This document shows positions 1 to 9,493 of a stretch of 64,000 bases of DNA, in pieces. The DNA comes from Lineus longissimus (taxonomy: Eukaryota; Nemertea; Pilidiophora; Heteronemertea; Lineidae), in assembly GCF_910592395.1 (NCBI RefSeq), contig NC_088316.1:18044001-18108000 (forward strand), given 5' to 3'. How positions within the stretch are numbered: the first letter of the stretch is position 1; every line of letters begins with the position of its first letter. The notes below the pieces were generated by a model. It saw only the letters and a list, made by a program, of their open reading frames with translations. It was not told the DNA's origin and did no database searches. The position numbers were made by a program, and so were the translations under genes.

Positions 1-949
1 CTTTGGGTGAAAAAATACTGATTTTTCAATCATTCTCAATTTTACAAATCACCAATCACAAAAAGAAATAATGATGCAATTACCCAAAATAGATGAGATT
101 TGACCACTGGTATAATTCCGCCATCTTGGATATCGGCATCGTCACCACCACTTCAAATTCTAAAGTCTTATTCAGGCCTAATATGTGTCACCTGCTGTGG
201 TAAAATGGCTTGTTTTATCAATAAATAACAAAATATGATCTTTGTAAATAAAATCGGAGATCTTCTGGTGTGTTTTTATGTGAATTTATTACGAACTATC
301 AATGCAGCGCAGGGCAGCCATCGTGTTCTCATGCGTAGTGGCGATGCGATAGCCATCCGCGGCACTGCTTTTCAAGATGGTGGCAATTGCCCAGTGCTAG
401 AGGCGTTGTAAGGAAAATTGAGAGCAGGCCCCTAATGAATGAACTCTCAACGATATCGATATATTTTCGTAATTCCAGCACAACTGTTCACCAATGAACG
501 TCCACCGACAATCCCACTTAACGAATATTAATATCAATTCATATCATGTATCTTAAAACGCTTTTATTTCATTTTAAAAAGAGTTATCGAGTGAACGATG
601 ACCTCCTACCGTACCCTCGAAATAAACAGCCAAAATGACCACAAAACACCTTTTTAGAAAAAAACAGCGATTTTTACGAAATAAATGTCATCAGAGACGA
701 AACTAGACACTAATTTAGCTAGGTATGCACAGTAATAGTACCTGAAGTGATCGATTTCAAGGAGAAAATACACTGAAAACAACTTTTCAGGAACAGAAAT
801 AAGATCACATTGTGAATAATAATAATAGGCCTTGGTCAGAGACGTTCGTCCGGGAAGAAGTGACTCTATCATGCTAGTGACGGTCATGGCCATGATAGAA
901 CCAGAGGAAATTTTCTACTTCTACAGTGGTCTGGGTTAGAAGCATGTAG
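1..949. other. Non-coding flank, no gene seen
   Basis: AT-rich sequence with only short, stop-limited reading frames and no recognisable protein, RNA gene or long repeat. The best open frame (about 79 codons on the minus strand near 654-893) has low-complexity tyrosine-rich content and no domain signature, so it is treated as chance. Confidence 0.6.
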
Positions 950-1017
950 AACTATGATAGTTGATTAGCTTATAAGCCTAATTAACTATGATAGTTGATT
1001 AGCTTATAAGCCTAATT
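950..1017. repeat. Exact 34-bp tandem duplication
   Basis: Two identical head-to-tail 34-bp copies lie at 950-983 and 984-1017. Each begins AACTATGATAG and ends GCCTAATT. There are no mismatches, so the duplication is recent relative to the other repeats in the window. It lies in non-coding DNA upstream of the GT15 gene. Confidence 0.95.
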
Positions 1018-1127
1018 AGGGATAGGGGTACTTTCAGTGTCACGGTTTGATTTTCAGTGATGTTCGGCTAGCGGCTCTGAAAAAACAAGTGACAAAACTT
1101 TAGCTACAAAATAAAAGATATTGTTTC

Positions 1128-1184
1128 GACGTGTTTAAGCCGGTTGCCGTGCGCCTGTACACTGGTAACGGCTGAAACACGTCG
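1128..1184. repeat. Imperfect hairpin-forming inverted repeat
   Basis: Arms of about 21 bp at 1128-1148 and 1164-1184 are separated by a 15-nt loop. Both arms start (in arm orientation) with CGACGTGTTT and share AGCCG, with a few mismatches near the loop. It could be a decayed foldback element or a short RNA hairpin. Nothing in the sequence shows transcription. Confidence 0.7.
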
Positions 1185-1228
1185 GCACAGTTATGTCAAG
1201 GTCTCGCATGAATCTGCATGTACATGAC

Positions 1229-1615
1229 TATGGGCGGTTATTTCCGCATAAATAGAGGTTGTCTCAAATAGACATTTTATGTCGTGTTATGACTCGAATA
1301 GACGTTTGGTGGCGCTTTTCAAATAGACATACACTCAAATAGACGTTTGGTGGCGCTCGTATCTCAAATAAACATATTGTCGTGTTTTCTGATTTTTGTG
1401 TATAACTCAAATAGACGTTTGGTGGCGCTTTATTTGAGATACGAGCGCCACCAAACGTCTATTTGAGTGTATGTCTATTTGAGATACGACACAATATGTT
1501 TATTTCAGGTACGTCTCCGTTAAAACGAGCGCCACCAAACGTCTATTCGAGTCATAACACGACATAAAATGTCTATTTGAGACAACCTCTATTTATGCGG
1601 AAATAACCGCCCATA
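1229..1615. mobile_element. Foldback/MITE-like element with target-site duplication
   Basis: A 387-bp non-coding element begins TATGGGCGG and ends with its inverse CCGCCCATA. The terminal inverted repeats run for roughly 90 bp (left to about 1317, right from about 1528). The flanks carry the direct repeat CATGAC (1223-1228 and 1616-1621), which can be read as up to 8 bp (TACATGAC) if element ends are shared. Inside, a module of about 24 bp containing GACGTTTGGTGGCGCT occurs three times forward (near 1294, 1333 and 1405) and twice inverted (1444-1468 and 1528-1552), so the element is a palindrome within a palindrome. There is no transposase frame, so it is non-autonomous. An 8-bp duplication would suit a hAT-type source; the family is not certain. 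Confidence 0.85.
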
Positions 1616-1621
1616 CATGAC

Positions 1622-2248
1622 GTTTGACAAACACACACTCTAAGTCTAAATATAATGGGATACATCTTCATTGTTTAGTTTAGCCTTGGTGTTTAGTGTG
1701 TCTTTTCTATTTGCATTATCGATAGCCTTACAATAGAGGTTTGTTCACGACTTGGGCGCAAAGCTAACCAAGCTAAGCCAATAAATTAATGGGACGAAAA
1801 TTTACACTGGTAGTAGTAATAGCCCTTTGCACAATGGTGGGAATCAATACATGTACATTGCGGTAATACCATAATGTATACTACCCAATTGCAACCGCAC
1901 ACATCTTAGTCCCCTCCAGATTGCCGGATTTCTCATGTCAGGCTGAATATGATCTTAGAGTCACCAGCCCAAACAGTTTTAAATGCCCCCTTGTCTTTCC
2001 CTATCGTTTGGTGACGGATAAGGTCAGGAGAGAACAACGACCATGTGGTCAGTACCTCTGGGATTCCAAGAGCACGACAGCGTCTTCTGTGCCCAGTGCA
2101 CTTTATCCGGCCTAAGTCTGACTTTCCTGTTACAATTGTTGCACCCGAGGGATGGGAGTTGAAATTACCGTATATGTATATCTAAAAATGTTTTACTAAT
2201 TGTCTTTTTACACTCTCAGTTACATGATTGCAATTGACATGATTTGTT
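1622..2248 (+). other. Upstream region or 5'UTR intron of the GT15 gene
   Basis: This stretch lies between the MITE and the splice acceptor at 2261. It should contain part of a 5'UTR intron and possibly the promoter and first non-coding exon of the mannosyltransferase gene, but no donor site or TATA element stands out. A 64-codon open frame at 1921-2115 has no recognisable domain. Confidence 0.4.
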
Positions 2249-2261
2249 CCTTTCGTTTCAG
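2244..2261 (+). other. 3' splice acceptor in the 5'UTR of the GT15 gene
   Basis: The pyrimidine-rich run TTGTTCCTTTCGTTTCAG ends at 2261. The exon would start at 2262, with 31 nt of leader before the ATG at 2293. The fit to a metazoan acceptor (polypyrimidine tract then CAG) is good. It implies a 5'UTR intron and an upstream non-coding exon not located here. Confidence 0.65.
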
Positions 2262-2292
2262 GTTTTAACCACGTAGCGCCGTAACTACAACA

Positions 2293-3474
2293 ATGGGCCA
2301 AGGTACACGGGCAGGAACATTTTACAAATGGTGGTCCTTCATCATCATCATATGCAGCATTCCGTTCCTCCTCCTTCTCATTATTACAACCAAGCAGAGC
2401 AGTTTATCAAGTCTATACGAGGCCCAGGGACCTTTAGTCGAACTAAACCGACCTCTGGTAGAGAAACGGGATTTAAAACAGGCAGTCGGTGGGCATGCGG
2501 AACAGAAAATTCTAAAACAGGAACCAGAAGGGAAGGTAGCACCAGCTGGAAGCAGGACCATGACTTCTTTGTTGAAACCTTTGGCAGATTTAGTGAAAAT
2601 CGCCTCCGGTGAGGAGCTGTTACCAGAAAATGCAAGTCATACTCTAGTGGATCGGAGAGATTTCAATAAATTGATCCGATACAATTGGCCTGTAGGAAAA
2701 CCTAAAGGGGCCATTTATTTCCTGATTGAAGGAAAGCGACTTAGTTTATTGAAAAAGGCCTTGTCGATGTTGGACCGCAACTACAACACCGTGTACAAGT
2801 ATCCCATCATTCTCTTCCATGAAGACAACATCAATGCTACCACGCGGACGTATATCAGAACGTTTACAAAATCCCTCTTGTTTTTTCAAGAAATTGAGAT
2901 GACTTTACCGCGTTACAACCTCATTTCCTACCTCGTGCCAAAAAAGGATGTGTGCGTCCGTCGCCCAGTCTCATACCGACATATGTGTCGCTTTAACGCC
3001 ATTCTTATATATAAGGAGCCGATTTTCAACCATTTAGAATATTATCTGCGGCTTGATACAGACTCTGAAATCCTCAGACCAATCAAATACGACATATTCA
3101 AGAGGATGCGAGACTATAGAAAAGTCCATGGCTACATATGGATGAAGTATGATGGAAATCGCTGTGTTCTTGGGCTATGGAACGCCACCAAAACATACGT
3201 CGCTGAAAACAAAATCAAAGCTCAATTTTTAGACAAGTGGCCCAATGGCAGAGTTTACTATAATAATTTTGAAGTGAGCCGAGTGGACTTCTGGCGCTCA
3301 AAGGAAGTTCAGGGCTACCTTGACTACATTGATAAACTTGGAGGTATTTATTACCTAAGGTGGGGTGACAATCCCATTAAGGCTTTGGCAGTAGCTGTAT
3401 TTTTACCAAAAACTAAGCTTCATTACTTCAAGGATGTTGGATATAAACATGACAGGTTATTAGTCAGACATTAG
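2293..3474 (+). CDS. GT15-family alpha-1,2-mannosyltransferase (KRE2/MNT1/KTR-like), type II Golgi membrane protein
   Basis: A single uninterrupted 393-codon frame. Residues 13-33 form a membrane anchor after a short basic N-terminus, a stem follows (about 34-125), and the rest is the catalytic domain. Hallmarks of GT15 (GDP-mannose-dependent retaining alpha-1,2-mannosyltransferases of fungi) are visible: YRHMCRF at 228-234, the KYDIF segment at 265-269, NNFEVSRVDFWRS at 324-336 carrying the family's invariant NFE glutamate (E327), GGIYYLRWGD at 350-359, and FLPKTKLHYFKDVGY at 370-384. The fungal YWRVEP stretch is replaced by YLRLDTDSE (251-259), a DxD-like acidic pair. NAS at 113-115 and NAT at 181-183 and 297-299 are possible N-glycosylation sites. 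The protein stops soon after the GYxH motif, so the cysteine-containing tail of yeast KRE2 is missing. Family assignment is strong; acceptor and linkage in an animal are inference. A splice acceptor 31 nt upstream indicates a 5'UTR intron. Confidence 0.92.
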   Translation: MGQGTRAGTFYKWWSFIIIICSIPFLLLLIITTKQSSLSSLYEAQGPLVELNRPLVEKRDLKQAVGGHAEQKILKQEPEGKVAPAGSRTMTSLLKPLADLVKIASGEELLPENASHTLVDRRDFNKLIRYNWPVGKPKGAIYFLIEGKRLSLLKKALSMLDRNYNTVYKYPIILFHEDNINATTRTYIRTFTKSLLFFQEIEMTLPRYNLISYLVPKKDVCVRRPVSYRHMCRFNAILIYKEPIFNHLEYYLRLDTDSEILRPIKYDIFKRMRDYRKVHGYIWMKYDGNRCVLGLWNATKTYVAENKIKAQFLDKWPNGRVYYNNFEVSRVDFWRSKEVQGYLDYIDKLGGIYYLRWGDNPIKALAVAVFLPKTKLHYFKDVGYKHDRLLVRH

Positions 3475-4165
3475 TTCAGACTCTCCTCTTATTTGTTTCC
3501 TCAGGGTATATATAGGCCACTTTGGCTGGCAATGGAGGTTTTTGGTCACAGAAAAACTTTCAGTACTTTTCTTAAAGTGGCAAAAATGGATATACATGTA
3601 TCCCATTTTGCGATTAAAAATCAGATGATATGTATACGTGTACGTAACGTACATTCGATTCAATGCATTATATGCGGTTCTGTAATCATATACTCAGTAT
3701 TTCTTGCATATAATGCTTGGGGTATGTGTGAACAACGGATCAATCGCCATTGTTAATGCATGGACTATGTGCACAATCATGTTACTTACTGAATGGTGGA
3801 CCTCAAAAACGAAACCTCCGGGAAAAACATTATCGCTTCACCTATTAGTTCATTGTGTTGAGTAGCGAATGCCTGTGTCAGAAGGTAGGAGCTACACGCT
3901 TCTGTTGGTAACATTGTTCTCTGTCGGATGTGCTTACTGCGAGGTGGTTATATATCATATCTAGTTGATAAAAATAATAAAAAATCATCCCCTGTCGTAA
4001 ATTTCCTTGAGATGGTCTGTTATAAATCGTGCTGTTGGTAGTGTAAGCCAAAATAAATAGCATTTGAAGACAAAAATAGAAAACTAGGAGTTAAAAAACA
4101 TATCGTTTGACCAGAAGGGTTACTATTTTTATGTTGTCGTACGCTTTGTTTTACTCTTTTAAGAA

Positions 4166-4171
4166 AATAAA
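4166..4171 (+). other. Possible polyadenylation signal of the GT15 gene
   Basis: A canonical AATAAA lies about 690 bp after the stop codon at 3474, in a T-rich setting. An earlier AATAAA occurs near 4050. Either could end the transcript; no cleavage site can be chosen from sequence alone. Confidence 0.35.
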
Positions 4172-6283
4172 GAAACTCTCGTGAAAAAATCTTCTTTCTT
4201 CCTCTTGGACGTCCTGTCTAAGGAAGGAGCACACTTACGGGAACTGACTAGATATCAACGCATTCCTCTGCCAAGTGATGATGCATAAATACTGCACTTG
4301 TTTCGTGCCGTTCTAGCAGAGGGTCTCTTGTTGATAATTCATAGTTCCCAATTATGTTTCGAGATGGCGATTGAAACCAACCGAGATTATTTATTGGATG
4401 AATTATCCCTGAAAGATCCTCCGTTTCAGTCGGACCTGCAGCCATAATCACCAGCTGATGCAAGTCAATGCAGTGATGCCCCGTCACTGACAAACGGGGA
4501 CGCCAACAGATACTTCGGGTTATAGGCATAGTCAATAAAAAAGGCACCTTTGATTTGCTTTTTTTCGTTTCGAATAAAAACACAAATTATCGTTAAATTC
4601 AAAAGGGACACACTCTGTTTGCTTGTCATTCAGTTGGGGAGGAACGATTAATATAATGATTGATATAAGTCCATAAAATGTTAGTAATACCAAGGACTAG
4701 TAAAGACTAGTTTTTATTAATTCTTGGTAGTACGGCAAGCATAACAGTATATAGGCTCAGGCATAGGCCCTTTCGAATTAACTTCTCAAGTTTGGTGGGC
4801 GTTTCAATGTAGAAAAGTTGGAATTAGAAACAGATTAAATGTCAGTAATTTCGGAATGCCGTTAATTACATTCGTAATGGATTGCCATAACATACGAACA
4901 CTGCATTAAAAACAACCAAGCGTAAAGCAATAAAGCCGAAATAGCAAATAGCGAAACATCTGAATACGAGTCCGAATGATTTTGATTAATAACAATCGCT
5001 TATGTAAATTGGCAATTTCATCGTCCAGTGATGCAGAGCCTAGAATTGCCACCAAGCTATGATGAATTGGCCTTTAGTAGTACTGGAATCATAAACAAGC
5101 TGGAGCGAAGCAGGGAAAATGATCACCTTTATTACAGTCGTACTCCGCCACTCATGCGCACTGACAGCAGTCGTCCATCTTCTTTCCAAATGGCGAAATT
5201 TGGTTTTGTTTCTGAGAGAAAGTCCCTAGTTTTGACAGAATGCCTCATTTGATAGTACGACCCCTTTTCCTAATTTTCACTATTGCCTTCCTTCTTCTAT
5301 CCCCCCTTAAACGCACTTGTATGCTAGAGCTATTATATCCCCGCAATATTTGTCATGAAATCTCTCGCGACCAATGTATTAACTCCAAACACTATATAAT
5401 AAACCATTTTGCCCGATTTACAAGACCGCTAGAGTCAGAACCAGAAAATTTATAACCGGGAAAATTGCCTTCACCGTGTTTTGGGAAACGGGAAGCGATA
5501 ACATCTCGGGTATAGCCATCTCGAGTCTTTTCGAAATTGTTTTCGTCTGATATAAGTAGTAGGTTAGGGCAGTTATGAGAAGATACTTAGAGGATCATGG
5601 ATTGAGAATCACAACTTCACGAGTCGTTGCCATTTCGTGAAATGATCTTAAGAACTACAGGGACCCACACTTTTTTTCCTTGGAAGACATTTAAGACTGC
5701 TACACCGTCCATACCTTATCTCTAAATGAACCTAAATAAACTCACATTCAAACCTAGCCACAAACCATTCCTCCCCTGAGCCCAATCCCCGACCACATCA
5801 TTTCAGAATCACCTCATAACAAATCGTCGATAGCAAATATAGATTATTACCATAGTCATATGGCGAAACATTATTACATTTCATTTCTGATAGTCATTCT
5901 CGAGAAAGCTCTCCGATTATCCCCGGTGGTAATTTATTGCACTGTTTACATGCATTGACACTTTTATAATTAAAAACTGAATTATTTCCCCTAATAACTG
6001 ACCAAGCCTTTTCGTTCTTGCTGACAGAAGTGCGCGAATGACTGACCCTTAACCACGCTGCGTGTTTGTCATTTTCCTTTTATTGCAATTAGCAAATGGT
6101 GATGTGAAATTAAAGATGCTTGGGGGATGAGTTCAGGTGCCTACATGATAATGATGTTTAGAATCAAACTTGTCTGTTCTCGTCATGCCATTGCATGGAC
6201 TAAATACCCAGTTGTTTTACACAAAAAAACTGTCGGTTTTCGGTACCCAAAGCTCCCTTTGGAATGAGCCTCGTCCATGACAT
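4172..6283. other. Non-coding interval, no supported gene
   Basis: No domain-bearing frame was found. A 111-codon minus-strand frame (4248-4583) is followed within 20 nt of its stop by a donor-like GTAAGT, and a 74-codon plus-strand frame (5028-5252) contains a PPSY motif. Both are within the range of chance frames and are not called. Confidence 0.5.
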
Positions 6284-6660
6284 TAAGCAACTCATTCCAT
6301 CAAACCACCACTTTTATCTCGACTAAAAAATCATTGTCCAACTCACCCATGTGAGAAAAATGACTCCCCCATCATACAGTCACTCCGCCAGCCTAGAAAG
6401 TTACTACCCAAAGCAGCCATAAAACACGAACGCAATTCGTTCTACGAACCCAGTCCTATCTCGACCATAAAATCCTTGACCATTCCATCAAATGACAATG
6501 TCAGCTAAACACAGGGAAGGGGTTCGCGTTTCGAGTCTTCGCCGTCTTTACAGGTGTTTGCCAAAGCATCTAAATCAAAGAAATCTCTTCTTTCCACCAA
6601 CCAAGTCCTATCTCGACCATAAAATCATTGCCCATTCCATCTCCGCTAAATGACAATGCC
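6284..6660. repeat. Diverged tandem repeat with a period of roughly 150 bp
   Basis: A core reading TATCTCGACCATAAAATC, followed after a few bases by CCATTCCATC, recurs with divergence at about 6311, 6452 and 6603. The last two copies match over about 60 bp (6449-6508 and 6601-6660), including a shared AAATGACAATG. The first copy is more decayed. The spacing of about 141 to 151 bp suggests an old satellite or minisatellite remnant rather than coding DNA. Confidence 0.75.
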
Positions 6661-7468
6661 ATCTTTCCTCATCCATCGCTTCCGCAACATCTTCAGGATC
6701 AGCTACACAGTATCATCTCGCATCTTAATGCCATGTCAGAACGGCAAAATGATTACGACCATAATGGTCTAGCCTTTCTTCACCAGTTCGTAAATAATAT
6801 TTTCAATTAATCCATAGTCAGTTTGCTTTTATCCTGGTTATAAGATTCGCGTTATCGGCATGAGTGAGAATGTGACAAAACATGGCGAGAATATATCAAA
6901 GATTTATATTTGTAACCAATTGTATTGCTCGGATAGCTTGGGTCTTGAGTGAGTCTCTTGATACACCTTTGGTTTGACCATTTCATACGCTTTCCCAATA
7001 AGAAACGCTGATGTCTTACTGACTTTACAGGTAAACATTTTATTGGCCCACAGACCACAACCTCTTACTATCTTGCCAGTGGGTACTTTCCCGTGATTGG
7101 TTCAATTCTAAATATTGCACTAATGAAATAGGACTGAGAACTTTAGAACGACCAATTCTACCGGAAGCCTCAATGATCCAGGCTCTTGCATGACTGGAAA
7201 TCGATTCGTCATTTTTCGCCTCCAGAATTCTATTTCTGTGTCGTAAACGATAGGCATGACGTCAAAAGGAAGGACACCACAACGGGTGGACGAGTTCTGA
7301 AGAATGGAGCCAAAGCCAAGAGACCAGCAGTTAGCCAGGGCAATTTGAGATATCTACCGCGTAAAGCGTTGATTTATTAAATATAATTCAAGCGAAGACA
7401 ATGCACAAGGGTCCTGTTTTGGGACATTCGTAATGGCAATATAAAAATGATAAATTCTTATTCCATGT

Positions 7469-7900
7469 TTATGATATTGTGTGCGGTTGATATGAATTGG
7501 ACGCTACATCATTGTAACGATCCGTGAGGCGTTTATCTGCTTCTGTTAGGCACGTTTGGTGGACTGAAACGGTTCTTATTGTTATTGCTATTGTCTTGGG
7601 AATGATATCACGGAATATTATTCGAGGCTTATCAGATATGCCGTCATCGTACAGTGGATAGCGATAGGGTAGGTACGTATATAGACCGTGGGGCACTCTT
7701 GATCTCAGCATTTTGACATCAAACAATTTAAAATCTTGATATACGTATAAGCTATAGTTCATAAAATGGAAATCAACGTATATACCCAATTCGTCCGATC
7801 CCTGACCCCGTACGAAACTCAATTTCGGCATTTGTGGGAGAGGGAGAATGTTTATGGTAACACGGAGGCTAACGGATTTATGGTACTGATCATTTAACAA
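7469..7900 (-). CDS. Candidate exon of an unrecognised gene (weak)
   Basis: A 143-codon minus-strand frame without an ATG at its 5' end (the frame opens with TTG just after a stop). A possible acceptor, AAATGATCAG, lies just inside the frame, and the predicted sequence mixes aromatic and charged residues (for example FHFMNYSLYVYQDF) in a way that looks globular. It lies directly downstream, on the same strand, of another coding-like frame (7978-8280), but the splice phases I can find do not join the two. No family is recognised. A frame of this length is close to what chance gives in this amount of AT-rich DNA, so this is a hypothesis only. Confidence 0.22.
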   Translation of the reverse strand: MLNDQYHKSVSLRVTINILPLPQMPKLSFVRGQGSDELGIYVDFHFMNYSLYVYQDFKLFDVKMLRSRVPHGLYTYLPYRYPLYDDGISDKPRIIFRDIIPKTIAITIRTVSVHQTCLTEADKRLTDRYNDVASNSYQPHTIS

Positions 7901-7977
7901 TTAAGGTGATCTTAGTCCTACTCGAATGTTAGAGATGTTTCATGTTTGAGAAGTTTCGCCATTTTCGTACGAAGACG

Positions 7978-8280
7978 TCATGGAACTGAGATGGTACACC
8001 GGCAACTATGCATCAATTGAGGTGCCATCACGATCACATACAGTTCAGCGTCATAAAACCAGGCGTCTCCAGTCGAAAATACGCGGAATGGCCTGAAACA
8101 GCAATAATCCTGCTGTGAAAACCCCACAAATCCTACTGCTGACAGAACGTGTTTGCCTTTCTTATTTCGGGTTCCCTTCAAAGTCAGGATAGGGTCATCA
8201 TCTTTCGTAACGATTCCGTCGGCACAGTACTCGCTGTCGCCAACTGTACGCAGCAGCGTCATACAGTCGGCAGAGCGACT
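7978..8280 (-). CDS. Candidate exon of an unrecognised, possibly secreted or extracellular protein (weak)
   Basis: The minus-strand frame, open to 8304, is preceded by a pyrimidine-rich acceptor (TTTCTCGTTTTTCTTGGAG, exon starting at 8280). Codons have noticeably higher third-position G+C than surrounding DNA. The product contains KGTRNKKGKHVLSAVGFVGF and, further on, FSTGDAWFYDAELYVIVMAP, with alternating hydrophobic residues suggesting beta strands, and a CC pair. A possible donor (GAACT then GTATGT at 8041) would end the exon before the frame's stop. No domain is recognised and no partner exon could be joined in phase. Confidence 0.28.
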   Translation of the reverse strand, partial: SRSADCMTLLRTVGDSEYCADGIVTKDDDPILTLKGTRNKKGKHVLSAVGFVGFSQQDYCCFRPFRVFSTGDAWFYDAELYVIVMAPQLMHSCRCTISVP

Positions 8281-8459
8281 CTCCAAGAAAAACGAGAAAC
8301 ACAATCATCTATCTTCATTTCATTTTACAGACCAGACGGCTGGGACAAAATCAACAAATTATTACGCGAAATCATTCCTGTTAATTCCTTTATAAATGAA
8401 AAGTGTGACCCCGGGATTTCTCGGGTGGATGAAAAGAAAATATTACTGTTATCCTGAGC

Positions 8460-9416
8460 ATGGAGTTGTTTGGTGGTCAATATAATATTCGTACAGAGTG
8501 ACAAGGGGTCTTAGAATGGTCGTACTATATCTCAAACAAGACGTCGAAATGGAGGTTCCAAAATGCGATATTGAAGGCCCGGTCACCTTTTACTAATCTC
8601 TTAATTCTCAGCGTCGCAATGGCGCGTTTGCGAAAATGAATTGTCACCCTTTTTCTTAATGTTAAGCCGATGTGCAATTAATAAAACAGTATGAGTTCTT
8701 CAATTTTAAGTTATCTAATGAATTTCCTGGGTCACGCAAATGCATCTGTCAAATTTTAAAAGTTAAGTTTAATATTTGTGGTTCGGTGAGGTAATCAAGC
8801 ATAAGACAAGTGACAAAGGAATGTCGGAATTCTGTCGCCACCTATCACGACGATAGACTAATATGTGTAAATTGTTATTCACTCATTCGGGGTTGGGGAG
8901 TCACAGAGTTTGTGGCTGATTTTATGTCCGTCTTTTAAGTCACCTAGTTTGTTCGACGGCCCTGAATATTCTGCCTGTAGATGATCCACTTGAATGTCAG
9001 ATGAGTAAAAAGAAAGGAACGTGTATGGAGAAGGAGAAGGTATTTAGATACCAAGGGTTCCGGACGTACCAGACGAAGGTGTGTCACTTTGGCTAATGAG
9101 ATAACCATACCGACGGGCATTGCCTGCCTCAAGATTGATTTCGCATCCAATCATCTAGGCTTTATTTTTAGACCTGTCCTGGGGTTGTTAAGCGGGCCAG
9201 AAGGGGTAACGCAAAGACCCCGGGAAAAGAGGATGTAGATTTGGCTCTAAAAAAATAGCATATGACGTAATAACGTCGTAAACATGCAGCAAATTTTGCG
9301 GTGGCAAAGAAGTTACATCGTTATGGGGAAATGCATAGTCCATTTCACCCCCTTGCTGGGAATTTTGACGAAGAACTGGAATCGTTAAATTGGGAAATTC
9401 CTTGCAAACCTTCAGT
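8460..9416. other. Non-coding interval, nothing recognised
   Basis: There are only short frames and AT-rich sequence. No repeat, RNA gene or regulatory cluster stands out before the TAATCC cluster that begins at 9417. Confidence 0.5.
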
Positions 9417-9493
9417 GGATTAACATTAATCCACCACAGTTCTCATAATCTTGCCATCATGAGTTAATCCTTACCAATCATTCGTCCTAATCC
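9417..9493. promoter_or_regulatory. Cluster of four K50-homeodomain (Otx/Pitx/Gsc-type) sites
   Basis: GGATTA at 9417-9422 and TAATCC at 9427-9432 form a palindromic pair (GTGGATTA-ACAT-TAATCCAC). Further TAATCC copies sit at 9465-9470 and 9488-9493. Four such hexamers in 77 bp is far above the roughly 0.05 expected from base composition. TAATCC is the established core bound by Otx/Bicoid-class homeodomains. An enhancer role and its target gene are inference. Confidence 0.35.

Noticed and set aside
2322-2635. Several open frames overlapping the GT15 gene start on both strands
   Set aside because: They are shadows of the real frame, with no independent domain or splice support.
5028-5252. Frame with PPSY motif
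   Set aside because: One four-residue motif in a 74-codon frame is not evidence for a gene.
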